Program-made: the position numbers and the translations under genes
Notes under the pieces: model-generated
Told to the model about the DNA's origin: nothing
Seen by the model: only the letters and a program-made list of their open reading frames with translations
Databases searched by the model: none
Part shown: piece after piece, positions 17,511-26,059 of the stretch
Numbering within the stretch: position 1 is the stretch's first letter
Layout of the letters: every line of letters begins with the position of its first letter
Origin: Rhodospirillaceae bacterium
GTDB taxonomy: Bacteria; Pseudomonadota; Alphaproteobacteria; UBA8366
Direction: 5' to 3'
DNA length: 64,000 bases
Assembly (NCBI GenBank): GCA_002724395.1
Contig: PBOR01000015.1
Coordinates: 87,068-151,067, forward strand

Positions 17511-18203
17511 ATGGAAGAAGAAATAGAACATATCCTGGTTGTTGATGACGATACGCGGCTTCGCAGTTTATTGCGCAAATATCTAATGGAGAACGGGTAT
17601 CGTGTAACGGTCGCAGAATCCGCCGAAGCAGCCAAAGAATATCAACGTTCAATCGTATTCGATCTCATGATACTGGATCGGATGATGCCTGGCCAGGATG
17701 GGTTAAGTTTTGTAAGGGAATTACGCAGTGTTGCCCCTGTGCCGATCCTGATGCTAACGGCGATGGGTGAGGTCAAGGACCGTATCAATGGACTCGAAGC
17801 TGGCGTCGACGACTATTTGCCAAAACCTTTTGAGCCAAGAGAGTTGTTGTTGCGTGTACAGATGATTCTGCGACGGGCACACGCATCAAGCGAGGCCGAG
17901 GAAGCACCTAGACAAACCTATCTCGGCTCTTTCTGTTTTGACCTAGATCGTTCACTACTTACCGGACCCGATGGGGTGGTAAGATTGACGTCGTCAGAAG
18001 CTAGTTTGCTGACGGCACTCGCCCTGCGGCCGGGTGAAACTTTAAGTCGTTTAGACCTAACGGAACAGTGTGAGATCGAAGGGGGTGAGCGAAGCGTTGA
18101 CGTTCAAGTTACCAGGCTTCGTCGAAAAGTCGAACCGGATCCAAAAACACCGCGTTACCTTCAAACAGTTCGAGGTCGCGGCTACGTATTGCGACCGGAT
18201 TAA
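17511..18203 (+). CDS. OmpR-family response regulator
   Basis: DNA-binding response regulator of 230 residues. The receiver domain has the acidic pair Asp12/Asp13, phosphorylation site Asp56 (LMILDRMMPG), the switch Thr in LMLTAMG and the Lys in LPKPFEPREL. The C-terminal winged helix (about 130-228) contains LTSSEASLL and RSVDVQVTRLRRKVEPDPKTPRYLQTVRGRGY, the OmpR signature. It is followed 14 bp later by its cognate kinase. The signal and targets are unknown. Confidence 0.95.
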   Translation: MEEEIEHILVVDDDTRLRSLLRKYLMENGYRVTVAESAEAAKEYQRSIVFDLMILDRMMPGQDGLSFVRELRSVAPVPILMLTAMGEVKDRINGLEAGVDDYLPKPFEPRELLLRVQMILRRAHASSEAEEAPRQTYLGSFCFDLDRSLLTGPDGVVRLTSSEASLLTALALRPGETLSRLDLTEQCEIEGGERSVDVQVTRLRRKVEPDPKTPRYLQTVRGRGYVLRPD

Positions 18204-18217
18204 GGTGAGCTAACGCG

Positions 18218-19567
18218 ATGCGGATGACCCCATTCTTCAAACACATTCGACCTTTTGTTTTCCTTAAACGATTCCTGCCGAAAACGCTATTGGGGCGGTC
18301 TCTTATGATCATCGTTACGCCGCTGATAATTTTGCAAGTCGTATCGACAATAATCTTTTTTGATCGTCACTGGGAAACGGTGACACGTCGCTTAACTAGC
18401 GCAATTGCTGGAGAAATTGGTTTCGTAATTGAGGAGCTGAACTGGGCTCCTAAGGGTGTTGCGAAGGAAGAAATGTTTCGTCAATCGCGGCGTCATTTTT
18501 TACTCAAAATGGCGTTTCTGGAGGGAGCAAAGCTTCCAGATTTGGAGCAGCGAGGAGGTGGTATCCTAGACCGTTCGCTTGCACAACAGTTGAGCGAACG
18601 GATACGGCTACCTTTTCTTATTGACACATCCTCATTTAAAGAGCGTGTGGTGATTGATCTCCAATTACCTTCGGGCGTGCTTTCTGTTACTGCGCCTGGC
18701 GAACGATTATTTAGCGATACGACATATATCTTTATTTTGTGGATGGTGGGAACGTCGATCATACTGTTATTCGTCGCCGCGATTTTCATGCGAAATCAGG
18801 TCAAGCCCATCAGCCGACTGGCGACGGCAGCGGACGCGTTTGGCAAAGGGCGCCAACTTACAGGCGATCTTCATGTCGCGGGGGCTACGGAAGTACGCCA
18901 GGCCGGTATTGCCTTTAACTTGATGCGAGGCCGCCTACGCCGCCAAATGCGCCAGAGAACCGATATGCTCTCAGGTGTGAGCCATGACCTAAGGACACCG
19001 CTTACGCGCATGAAGTTGCAATTAGAAATGATGGAAAACCTAGCTGGCGTGGACGAGTTAAAATCTGATGTTGCTGAAATGGAGAGAATGATTGAAGGTT
19101 ATCTCGCGTTTGCACGTGGCGAAGGAAATGAAAAATCTGACCCCACCGAGATTTCGGGGTTTGTCGAAAATATTGTTTCCGATTGGAAGCGTAATGACAC
19201 GCCGATCGATTATCATGTCGAAGGGAAATTATCGCTGCCAGTTAAACGCGAAGCGTTTAGGCGATGTCTTAATAATTTGATTGCGAATGCGGATCGCTAT
19301 GGCGATCATATTTGGGTTCGTGTTGGGAAGCGGCGAGGATCAATTGAAATAACCGTTGATGATGACGGCCCTGGCATTCCCGAGCCCGATAGACAAGATG
19401 TATTCCGGCCTTTTTTTCGATTGGATCAGTCGCGAAACCCGGAAACGGGCGGCACAGGATTAGGACTTGCGATTACGCAAGACATTGTTCGTGCTCATGG
19501 TGGCGATATCCATCTAACCGACTCCCCACAAGGGGGATTGCGAGTCAGATTAAGGTTGCCGCAATAA
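18218..19567 (+). CDS. EnvZ-like sensor histidine kinase
   Basis: Membrane kinase of 449 residues paired with the preceding OmpR-type regulator. It has an N-terminal TM (about 27-48), a periplasmic region of roughly 120 residues, a second TM (about 170-192), a HAMP linker (KPISRLATAADAFGKG), the phosphorylated His256 in SGVSHDLRTPLTRMK, and a HATPase domain with N box NNLIANADRYGD, DDDGPGIP, and GGTGLGLAI. An AAGGTGAG ribosome site precedes the ATG. The layout resembles the osmosensor EnvZ, but the periplasmic domain does not identify the stimulus. Confidence 0.95.
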   Translation: MRMTPFFKHIRPFVFLKRFLPKTLLGRSLMIIVTPLIILQVVSTIIFFDRHWETVTRRLTSAIAGEIGFVIEELNWAPKGVAKEEMFRQSRRHFLLKMAFLEGAKLPDLEQRGGGILDRSLAQQLSERIRLPFLIDTSSFKERVVIDLQLPSGVLSVTAPGERLFSDTTYIFILWMVGTSIILLFVAAIFMRNQVKPISRLATAADAFGKGRQLTGDLHVAGATEVRQAGIAFNLMRGRLRRQMRQRTDMLSGVSHDLRTPLTRMKLQLEMMENLAGVDELKSDVAEMERMIEGYLAFARGEGNEKSDPTEISGFVENIVSDWKRNDTPIDYHVEGKLSLPVKREAFRRCLNNLIANADRYGDHIWVRVGKRRGSIEITVDDDGPGIPEPDRQDVFRPFFRLDQSRNPETGGTGLGLAITQDIVRAHGGDIHLTDSPQGGLRVRLRLPQ

Positions 19568-19579
19568 ATTAGTCAATTA

Positions 19580-20185
19580 TTAGGAGATTGGTTGAGCTCT
19601 GCTTGTTAGCGTAAGGCGTGGCAGTATCTTTAAAAATTTTTCGCCACGGCGAAGATTCCTGTCCAATGCAGCCATCGTTTGGGTCATATCCGGAGTATCA
19701 TCTTGCAGCCACACCCGAGCTGTGGCCAGCCAGACGACTAATAGCCCGTGCGCGTGCGTTATTCCCAATAAGCCATTTGCTGTTAAATTTGCGGCTGCTA
19801 GCATTTTTGTCATGGAAAGCGCGGCGCTCGGACCATTTGCAATTATATTGATGGGCTCCTTGGGGAGATCGCGATTTATTTGCCGAAGTGCTTCTTTGTA
19901 AGGCTGCATCGCTTCAAACCGGAGCATGAGAATTTCGAAAATCCGGTCTCGCTCTAAATCAAACTCGTCGAAAGGCGCGTTCTGCGCTAATACCAAATCG
20001 TCGATATGGCGCATGAATTCATTGAGTAGCAGTGCTTTGGTAGGATATCGCGTGCACACGGTAGCCTCAGACAAATTAGCTTTTTTTGCAATGTCCGTAA
20101 TCGACATGTGTACCCAACCGATTTTGGTGGCAAGGTCAAACGCAGCATTAACGATCATTAGGTCAATGTTTGTATTTTTCGTCAT
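19580..20185 (-). CDS. TetR-family transcriptional regulator
   Basis: A 201-residue regulator with an N-terminal helix-turn-helix (ITDIAKKANLSEATVCTRYPTKALLLNEFM, about residues 27-58) and a helical ligand domain whose specificity cannot be inferred. It ends 12 bp from the convergent histidine kinase and starts about 50 bp from the 3' end of proC. No divergent target gene is adjacent, so its regulon is probably elsewhere or includes itself. Confidence 0.85.
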   Translation of the reverse strand: MTKNTNIDLMIVNAAFDLATKIGWVHMSITDIAKKANLSEATVCTRYPTKALLLNEFMRHIDDLVLAQNAPFDEFDLERDRIFEILMLRFEAMQPYKEALRQINRDLPKEPINIIANGPSAALSMTKMLAAANLTANGLLGITHAHGLLVVWLATARVWLQDDTPDMTQTMAALDRNLRRGEKFLKILPRLTLTSRAQPIS

Positions 20186-20235
20186 AACTCTATACTAACG
20201 CGCCAGTGCACGCGGGCAAGGTTGTATATTTTAGT

Positions 20236-21057
20236 TCAGCCGGCCAGCTCTTTACTGCGTCGGGTCGCTGCTGCGACCGCGCGGGTCATAAGTTGTTGCA
20301 ATCCATCATCGTCCATTAGTACTTGCAAAGCCTCGAATGTGGTGCCTGCGGGGCTGGTGACATTTTCACGGAGTTGTGCGGGTGTCTCTTTGCTAGCCGC
20401 TGCTAGCGCACCGGCACCGGCTACAGTTAGCACTGCAAGTTGGTCGGCGAGTGTTTTCGGCAGTCCCGCCACGATACCTGCCTTGGCTAATGCTTCGACC
20501 ATCAGGAATACATAAGCGGGTCCACTACCTGAGACTGCAGTTACTGGGTCAAGTAAGCTTTCGTCGTAAATGAGTGTTACTTCGCCTACCGCTTCAAGCA
20601 TCAATTTTGCTAATGCCGCTTGTTGATCACTTGCTTTGTTGTTTGGACAGGCAACCGTAATACCTTTTCCAATTGCCGCAGGCGTATTTGGCATGGCCCT
20701 AATTATTGCTGCATTTCTGCCTAAGGTGCTTTCGAAGAAAGTTATTGTGGTGCCGGCTGCTATCGACAAAAATAATGTGTGCGGTGAGACAAACTGCTTA
20801 TAGGCTGGGGCGACCTCTTCCATTTTTTGCGGCTTGACCGCAAAGACGATGACTTCTGGGGTTAACCCTTCAGGTAAATCGTTGACGCTTTTATGGATCT
20901 TCACTCCGGCTATTTCTGCGAACTGTGTCGCACCCATGGGTTCGACAATGTGGACGCCTTCTCCTAGCATGTCGCGTTTCAGCCAACCCGACAGCAGCGC
21001 AGACCCCATTTTGCCGCATCCTATCAGCAGCAAAGGTCGATGCATTGTAAGTTCCAT
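20236..21057 (-). CDS. proC: Pyrroline-5-carboxylate reductase
   Basis: Last enzyme of proline synthesis, 273 residues, NAD(P)H dependent. The Rossmann motif IGCGKMGSALLSGW is at the N-terminus, followed by VFAVKPQ, RAMPNTPAAIGKG, and the C-terminal signature ETPAQLRENVTSPAGTTFEAL. The ATG at 21057 is preferred over an ATG four codons later because AGGAAG is suitably spaced before it. It lies 22 bp after ybjN, a conserved alphaproteobacterial pairing. Confidence 0.97.
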   Translation of the reverse strand: MELTMHRPLLLIGCGKMGSALLSGWLKRDMLGEGVHIVEPMGATQFAEIAGVKIHKSVNDLPEGLTPEVIVFAVKPQKMEEVAPAYKQFVSPHTLFLSIAAGTTITFFESTLGRNAAIIRAMPNTPAAIGKGITVACPNNKASDQQAALAKLMLEAVGEVTLIYDESLLDPVTAVSGSGPAYVFLMVEALAKAGIVAGLPKTLADQLAVLTVAGAGALAAASKETPAQLRENVTSPAGTTFEALQVLMDDDGLQQLMTRAVAAATRRSKELAG

Positions 21058-21079
21058 AAAATCTTCCTTTGGCCAGGCT

Positions 21080-21583
21080 TTATGCCTCGCCCATCGTCTC
21101 CATCATCGCCGATGCGATGGCATCATTCGGTGTGCGGCCGGCCCAAACAACAAATTGTAATGCGGGATAAAATCGTTCGCACTCCAACAGCGCAATATCC
21201 ACTAAATCTTCCAATTGTTCGATGGAGACGGAATTGCGGCTGCGCGCGAGCATGGTGTAACGGTATAGAGGCAGTCCGTCCTCGGAGCCAACTTCGAAGT
21301 GCCCCAGCCACAGCTTTTCATTCACCAGGGCTGTAAGTTCGACAACCGCTAATCGTTTCTCCTCGGCAACCCGTGAGTCGAAAACCGTTGTGAAATAAAG
21401 GGCGTTTAAATCTTCACGCCAAACAAAAAATAGACGGTAGTCGCACCAGCGCCCGCTTGCTTCGACAACTAGTTCGTCCTCGCTTGCACGGTCGAATGGC
21501 CATTCGTTAGCCAAAACAAGTTCTTCCAGCAAATCTAAAGGATTGAGATTGCTCTCAGAAAACTCCTCAGAAATTAGTGCCAT
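21080..21583 (-). CDS. YbjN domain-containing protein
   Basis: A 167-residue soluble acidic protein of the YbjN family, structurally like type III secretion chaperones. Segments such as NEWPFDRASEDELVVEASGRW, LYFTTVFDSRV and HFEVGSEDGLPLYRY are typical. The biochemical role is unknown. A GGAGAGGA ribosome site precedes the ATG and proC follows in the same transcript, the normal order in alphaproteobacteria. Confidence 0.88.
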   Translation of the reverse strand: MALISEEFSESNLNPLDLLEELVLANEWPFDRASEDELVVEASGRWCDYRLFFVWREDLNALYFTTVFDSRVAEEKRLAVVELTALVNEKLWLGHFEVGSEDGLPLYRYTMLARSRNSVSIEQLEDLVDIALLECERFYPALQFVVWAGRTPNDAIASAMMETMGEA

Positions 21584-21867
21584 GCACCGATAATCCTCTC
21601 CTTAGGCTCCTGTACCATGCAAGCTTTCCAGGGCCCTCTTCCCCAGGTGATTGCTAGACAGATATTACGGCCCATAATGGGCAATAGTGAATTTTCCCAC
21701 ATATTGCGTATAGACATAGTATCTACCACAAGACCTAGAGTGCCTCAACTGAGTTACTCAGTGCAAGCATAGATTTGGAGCAAATAAATTTTGATGTGGA
21801 CAAAATTGAATTGTCACCGACTTACGGTGGATACCACTAATTGTAGGGTGTTTAACGCTTCAAAAAA

Positions 21868-22185
21868 TTATGATTTTGCAGTTTTTGGGCTGTTTTTCCC
21901 AGCCTTGGCAGTCTTTTGAACAGCGTCTGATTTAGAACCCGATTTTAACGACTTTTCAAGAGCTACAACGCGTTTTACCAGAACCTCCTGTTCTTCGCGG
22001 GCTTTGGCTGCAATAGCTTTAACCGCATCAAACTCTTCGCGAGGAACGAGATCCATGTCCGACAGCATTCGTTCAAGCCGTTGTTTGATTAGGGTTTCGA
22101 TCTCGGTTCTTATATTTGCGATTGTTCCAACGGCTCCGCTGGCAACTCGGGCCAGATCATCGAAAAACCTATTCTCCGTCTGCAT
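21868..22185 (-). CDS. ubiK: Accessory factor UbiK family protein (BMFP domain)
   Basis: A 105-residue coiled-coil protein of the BMFP/UbiK family. UbiK assists the aerobic ubiquinone-biosynthesis complex and was earlier studied as a membrane-fusogenic protein. The conserved N-terminal FFDDLARVASGAVG, the IETLIKQRLERML core, the VPREEFDAVKA motif and the heptad-rich VLVKRVVALEKSL are all present, followed by a Lys-rich tail. Gaps on either side (about 280 and 140 bp) hold no further gene. Confidence 0.9.
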   Translation of the reverse strand: MQTENRFFDDLARVASGAVGTIANIRTEIETLIKQRLERMLSDMDLVPREEFDAVKAIAAKAREEQEVLVKRVVALEKSLKSGSKSDAVQKTAKAGKNSPKTAKS

Positions 22186-22324
22186 AGAAATACCTCTCTA
22201 GAACCACTCCATCTGATATAGATGAAGGGGGGAGATCGTTCAATGGTGGTAGAGGGAGGAGATGCTTGCGATTAGTAAGGGCACGCGCCTATAACGGAGT
22301 TCCGTTAGCAGGGTATGTTTTATT

Positions 22325-23308
22325 ATGATTCTTATCACCGGCGGTTCTGGATTTATCGGTTCTAACCTCGTTGCGGCTTTGTCCGAACGCGGCCTTGGAC
22401 CACTTGTGATTTGTGATCGTATGGACAGCGATCAGCGGCAGGCAAACATTGCTAAGCATAATGTGGCTGAAATTATCGAGCCGGGAGCCTTATGTTCTTG
22501 GTTGGACGCGCATACCGATTTGGTGAAAACGATTTTTCATCTTGGCGCATCTTCGGCCACGACGGAAATGGATTACAAGTTTTTGTTAGATAATAATTTT
22601 GGTGTATCGCTAGGTCTTTGGCGCTGGTGCGCCGAGCATGGTGCTGCTTTTATTTATGCGTCTTCGGCAGCAACTTATGGCGATGGAAGTTCGGGCTTTG
22701 ACGATAGCAACGATATCGCGGAGTTATCCCGGCTGAGGCCTCTAAATCCTTATGGTTGGTCAAAACAGCTGTTTGACGTACAGGCGCTTTTACTCTCGGA
22801 AGCGGGTTATAGACCTAAGCAGTGGGCAGGCCTAAAGTTTTTTAATGTCTATGGGCCAAACGAATATCATAAGGGAGGACAACAAAGCGTTGCACTGCAA
22901 TTGCACGACCAAATTTCAAGGAGTGGCCGTGCCCAGCTTTTCAAATCCCATCATGCAGAATACGAGGATGGCGGCCAATTGCGTGACTTCATTTGGGTTG
23001 GCGATTGCGTTGATATTATGCTTTGGCTCCATGAAAATACGTCCGTTTCTGGTGTATTCAATTGTGGAACTGGGGCAGCTCGGAGTTTTCTTGATCTTGC
23101 GCTCGCCTGTTTTGCTGCAATGGAAGTGGAACCTGCTATCGATTACATCGATACACCGACAGCTATTCGTGACCAGTATCAATATTACACTGAGGCGAAA
23201 ATGGACCGTTTACGGCATGCTGGTTACAGCCTACCCTTTACTTCTCTCGAAGAGGGTGCGGCACTCTATATTGGCAATTTCTTAACTGTTAACGATCGCT
23301 ATCGGTGA
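22325..23308 (+). CDS. hldD: ADP-glyceromanno-heptose 6-epimerase
   Basis: Short-chain epimerase of 327 residues that produces ADP-L-glycero-D-manno-heptose for the lipopolysaccharide inner core. It has the NAD(P)-binding TGGSGFIGSNL at the N-terminus, a YxxxK catalytic pair in NPYGWSKQ, and FNVYGPNEYHKGGQQS plus the HAEYEDGGQLRDFIWVGD segments diagnostic of HldD. It is followed by lgt with a 4-bp overlap, the first link in a coupled envelope-biogenesis operon. Confidence 0.94.
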   Translation: MILITGGSGFIGSNLVAALSERGLGPLVICDRMDSDQRQANIAKHNVAEIIEPGALCSWLDAHTDLVKTIFHLGASSATTEMDYKFLLDNNFGVSLGLWRWCAEHGAAFIYASSAATYGDGSSGFDDSNDIAELSRLRPLNPYGWSKQLFDVQALLLSEAGYRPKQWAGLKFFNVYGPNEYHKGGQQSVALQLHDQISRSGRAQLFKSHHAEYEDGGQLRDFIWVGDCVDIMLWLHENTSVSGVFNCGTGAARSFLDLALACFAAMEVEPAIDYIDTPTAIRDQYQYYTEAKMDRLRHAGYSLPFTSLEEGAALYIGNFLTVNDRYR

Positions 23309-24120
23309 GCATGGGCCCCTTTATTTTTCCCGACTTCGATCCAGTTGCTATTTCAATTGGACCATTTGTAGTCCGCTGGTATGCGTTAGCCTATATTACG
23401 GGGCTTATTTTCGGGTGGCGGTACTGTCTCTACTTAACTCGAAAGCCGCCGGGGATAGTGAAAGAAGAATTTATAGACGATCTTTTTATTTGGGTAACGC
23501 TCGGGGTTCTAATAGGTGGTCGTTTGGGCTTCGTGCTGTTCTATAAACCCGTTTACTATTTCAATAATCCAATCGAGATTATGCAGACTTGGAAGGGGGG
23601 CATGGCGTTTCATGGTGGATTGATTGGTGTGATAGTGGCCATCTATCTATATAGCCGATGGAAAAAGACTGAATTTTGGCCTATAGCCGACATACTTTCT
23701 GCTGCGGTGCCGGCTGGACTGTTTCTAGGGCGGCTCGGCAATTTCATTAATGGCGAGCTCTGGGGACGGGTTACGGATTTGCCATGGGGTGTAGTGTTCC
23801 CGCGCGGTGGTTCGGACCCTCGCCATCCTAGCCAGCTGTATGAAGCTGGTTTGGAAGGATTAGTGCTTTTCGGTCTTTTAGCTTGGCTTGTTTTTAGTCG
23901 TGATGCTTTAAGTCGCCCTGGCTTGATCAGCGGGACATTCCTTGTTTGGTATGGCTGTGCACGGATGTTAGTGGAAACTGTACGTGCTGAAACGCATTTG
24001 GTGGATCAACTCCCGCTGGGGCTTACTTTTGGCCAGTTGTTATCTATTCCGATGATTCTGGGAGTTTATATCATTTATCGAGCCTTAAGCCGGCCGTCGG
24101 TCGGGATGAGCAAAGGTTGA
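23305..24120 (+). CDS. lgt: Prolipoprotein diacylglyceryl transferase
   Basis: Inner-membrane enzyme (271 residues, about seven helices) that attaches diacylglycerol to the lipobox cysteine of lipoproteins. Conserved parts are FVVRWYALAYITG, MAFHGGLIG with the essential His, and GRLGNFINGELWGR. I take the GTG at 23305, which overlaps the hldD stop as GTGA; an ATG two codons later is the alternative. Three predicted lipoprotein or membrane-anchored proteins elsewhere in the window are potential clients. Confidence 0.96.
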   Translation: MSMGPFIFPDFDPVAISIGPFVVRWYALAYITGLIFGWRYCLYLTRKPPGIVKEEFIDDLFIWVTLGVLIGGRLGFVLFYKPVYYFNNPIEIMQTWKGGMAFHGGLIGVIVAIYLYSRWKKTEFWPIADILSAAVPAGLFLGRLGNFINGELWGRVTDLPWGVVFPRGGSDPRHPSQLYEAGLEGLVLFGLLAWLVFSRDALSRPGLISGTFLVWYGCARMLVETVRAETHLVDQLPLGLTFGQLLSIPMILGVYIIYRALSRPSVGMSKG

Positions 24121-25205
24121 GCCCACTCGCTATAGGTTTGGAACGGCGTATCGCGGCTGAGGGTCCGATTACAATCGCCGCCTTTATGGCTGAAGCCTTA
24201 ATGCATCCTATCCATGGTTATTATGTTAAATCTGACCCGTTTGGCGTAAATGGTGACTTCACGACCGCTCCGGAGATCTGTCAAATTTTCGGGGAATTGA
24301 TTGGTTTATGGTGTGCTGATATTTGGCGGCAAATGGGCGAGCCGGAAGAAATCGCGATAGTTGAATTTGGACCTGGGCGTGGAACGTTGATGACGGATGC
24401 GCTTCGCGCAGCCGCCGTGCTTCCGGCATTTAAGAAAGCCGTGTCTGTGCATTTAGTCGAAGCCAGTCCTTTTTTGCGATCACGACAGAAACAGGCTTTA
24501 GCCGCCTTCTCGCCGACCTGGCATGAAACAGTAGCTTCTCTCCCTGACGTACCAATGTTATTGATCGCTAACGAGTTTTTCGACGCATTACCCATTCACC
24601 AGTTTGTTTTAACTCCGGACGGTTGGCGTGAACGGATGGTGACTTCGGTCGATGGGATGTTTGCGTTGGTTTTGAGCCCTCAACCCACGCCGCGCTCGCG
24701 TTTGATTGATTCCGGAGTAAAAGCGCATGCAAAAGTTGGCGATATTGCAGAAGTGTGCCCCGTGGGCATTTCAATTATGGAAGCGATAAGTTCAAAAATT
24801 GCTGACCATGGTGGTGCGGCGTTGGTTGTGGACTATGGGTATTCGGAACCGCAAGCGCGTGTCACATTGCAAAGTGTTTGTAGTCACAAAGCCCATAACT
24901 TTCTTGAAGCGCCAGGAACAGCGGATATCACAGCCCATGTGGATTTTGCGACGTTAGGCCGTGCGGCGGTTCGTGCGGTAGGGACTGGGGTAAAGTGCTG
25001 GGGGCCGATTTCGCAGGCAGATTTTTTAATGCGCCTTGGCTTAGCGGAACGCGCCGCGCGTCTTATGGCCAACGCTACAAAACGTCAAGTTAAAGACATA
25101 GAAGCTGCATGCCATCGCTTGATTGAGGCAGAAGAGATGGGCACCCTATTCAAAGCTTTCGCCATTAGTGCTGGCAGTACTATTGTTCCGCCTGCTTTTG
25201 TGTAA
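24117..25205 (+). CDS. SAM-dependent methyltransferase, MidA/NDUFAF7 family
   Basis: A 362-residue class I methyltransferase of the DUF185 family. Mitochondrial relatives (NDUFAF7) methylate an arginine of complex I during assembly; a similar role is plausible but not established for bacteria. Motifs include FTTAPEICQIFGELIGLW, the SAM-binding EFGPGRGTLMTD, and IANEFFDALPIHQF. The start is a TTG at 24117 overlapping the lgt stop as TTGA, which gives the family N-terminus SPLAIGLERRIAAEGPITIAAFM. Confidence 0.9.
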   Translation: MSPLAIGLERRIAAEGPITIAAFMAEALMHPIHGYYVKSDPFGVNGDFTTAPEICQIFGELIGLWCADIWRQMGEPEEIAIVEFGPGRGTLMTDALRAAAVLPAFKKAVSVHLVEASPFLRSRQKQALAAFSPTWHETVASLPDVPMLLIANEFFDALPIHQFVLTPDGWRERMVTSVDGMFALVLSPQPTPRSRLIDSGVKAHAKVGDIAEVCPVGISIMEAISSKIADHGGAALVVDYGYSEPQARVTLQSVCSHKAHNFLEAPGTADITAHVDFATLGRAAVRAVGTGVKCWGPISQADFLMRLGLAERAARLMANATKRQVKDIEAACHRLIEAEEMGTLFKAFAISAGSTIVPPAFV

Positions 25206-25209
25206 TGTG

Positions 25210-26001
25210 ATGGTTTTAATGCAAGATAATGGACTAAAAATTTTAACTGACCCAAAGCTAGAAAGCATCGCCAATGTTTGGCATGGGTTTTTCACCCGTC
25301 AGGGTGGCGTCAGTCCGGCCAAATACGATTCTTTGAATGTTGGATTTGGGTCAGATGATGAGCCTGATAATGTTGCTGAGAATCGACATCGCGCCAGCGT
25401 TAAAATGGCGGCGGATCACCTGAATACGGTGCATCAAGTCCATGGAAACCGTGTTATACGGGTGAAAAAGCCTTGGTCTTGGGACAATGCGCCTCAAGCT
25501 GACGCCATGGTGACCGATTGTCCGAGGCTCGCACTTGGAATTCTCACAGCAGATTGTGCGCCGGTGTTATTTTGCGATCCTAAAAGTAAAATTATTGGAG
25601 CTGCTCACGCGGGGTGGCGAGGTGCCGTCGGGGGTGTTTTGCAGGCAACTATTGAGGCTATGATTGAAATAGGTGCTAATCGCCGGGGCATCCTAGCCGC
25701 AGTTGGGCCTGCGATTGGAGCAAATTCTTACGAAGTGGGCGAAGCATTCTTGGAACCTTTCCTGGAGCAGGACCTCAACAATCGCCTCTTCTTCAGCCCT
25801 TCGTCTCGACAGAAACATTTTTATTTCGATTTGCCGAGCTACATAGGTAAATATCTTGCGCAGGAGGAATTGGCCTGTGTTGGCCAACTTGGGCGTGATA
25901 CTTACACTGAAGAGGAGCAATTCTTTAGTTACCGTCGCGGCATAGTAAAAGGTGAAAAAGATTATGGCCGATTGTTGTCCGCGATCATGATCGAAAGTTG
26001 A
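25210..26001 (+). CDS. pgeF: Purine nucleoside phosphorylase / peptidoglycan editing factor, YfiH-PgeF (laccase-domain) family
   Basis: A 263-residue protein of the YfiH family. Members have been shown to edit peptidoglycan stems and to cleave purine nucleosides through a metal site formed by His-Cys-His. That site is visible as His in HQVHG, Cys in LTADCAPVLF and His in AAHAGWRGAV. The start at 25210 lies 5 bp after the preceding stop; a frame extending to 25123 would overlap the methyltransferase by 80 bp and lacks family similarity. Confidence 0.93.
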   Translation: MVLMQDNGLKILTDPKLESIANVWHGFFTRQGGVSPAKYDSLNVGFGSDDEPDNVAENRHRASVKMAADHLNTVHQVHGNRVIRVKKPWSWDNAPQADAMVTDCPRLALGILTADCAPVLFCDPKSKIIGAAHAGWRGAVGGVLQATIEAMIEIGANRRGILAAVGPAIGANSYEVGEAFLEPFLEQDLNNRLFFSPSSRQKHFYFDLPSYIGKYLAQEELACVGQLGRDTYTEEEQFFSYRRGIVKGEKDYGRLLSAIMIES

Positions 26002-26059
26002 GAGATGCCTTACCTTATACAGTTGATTGTCTTGTGTTTGATTGGAACGGTGGCATGCT

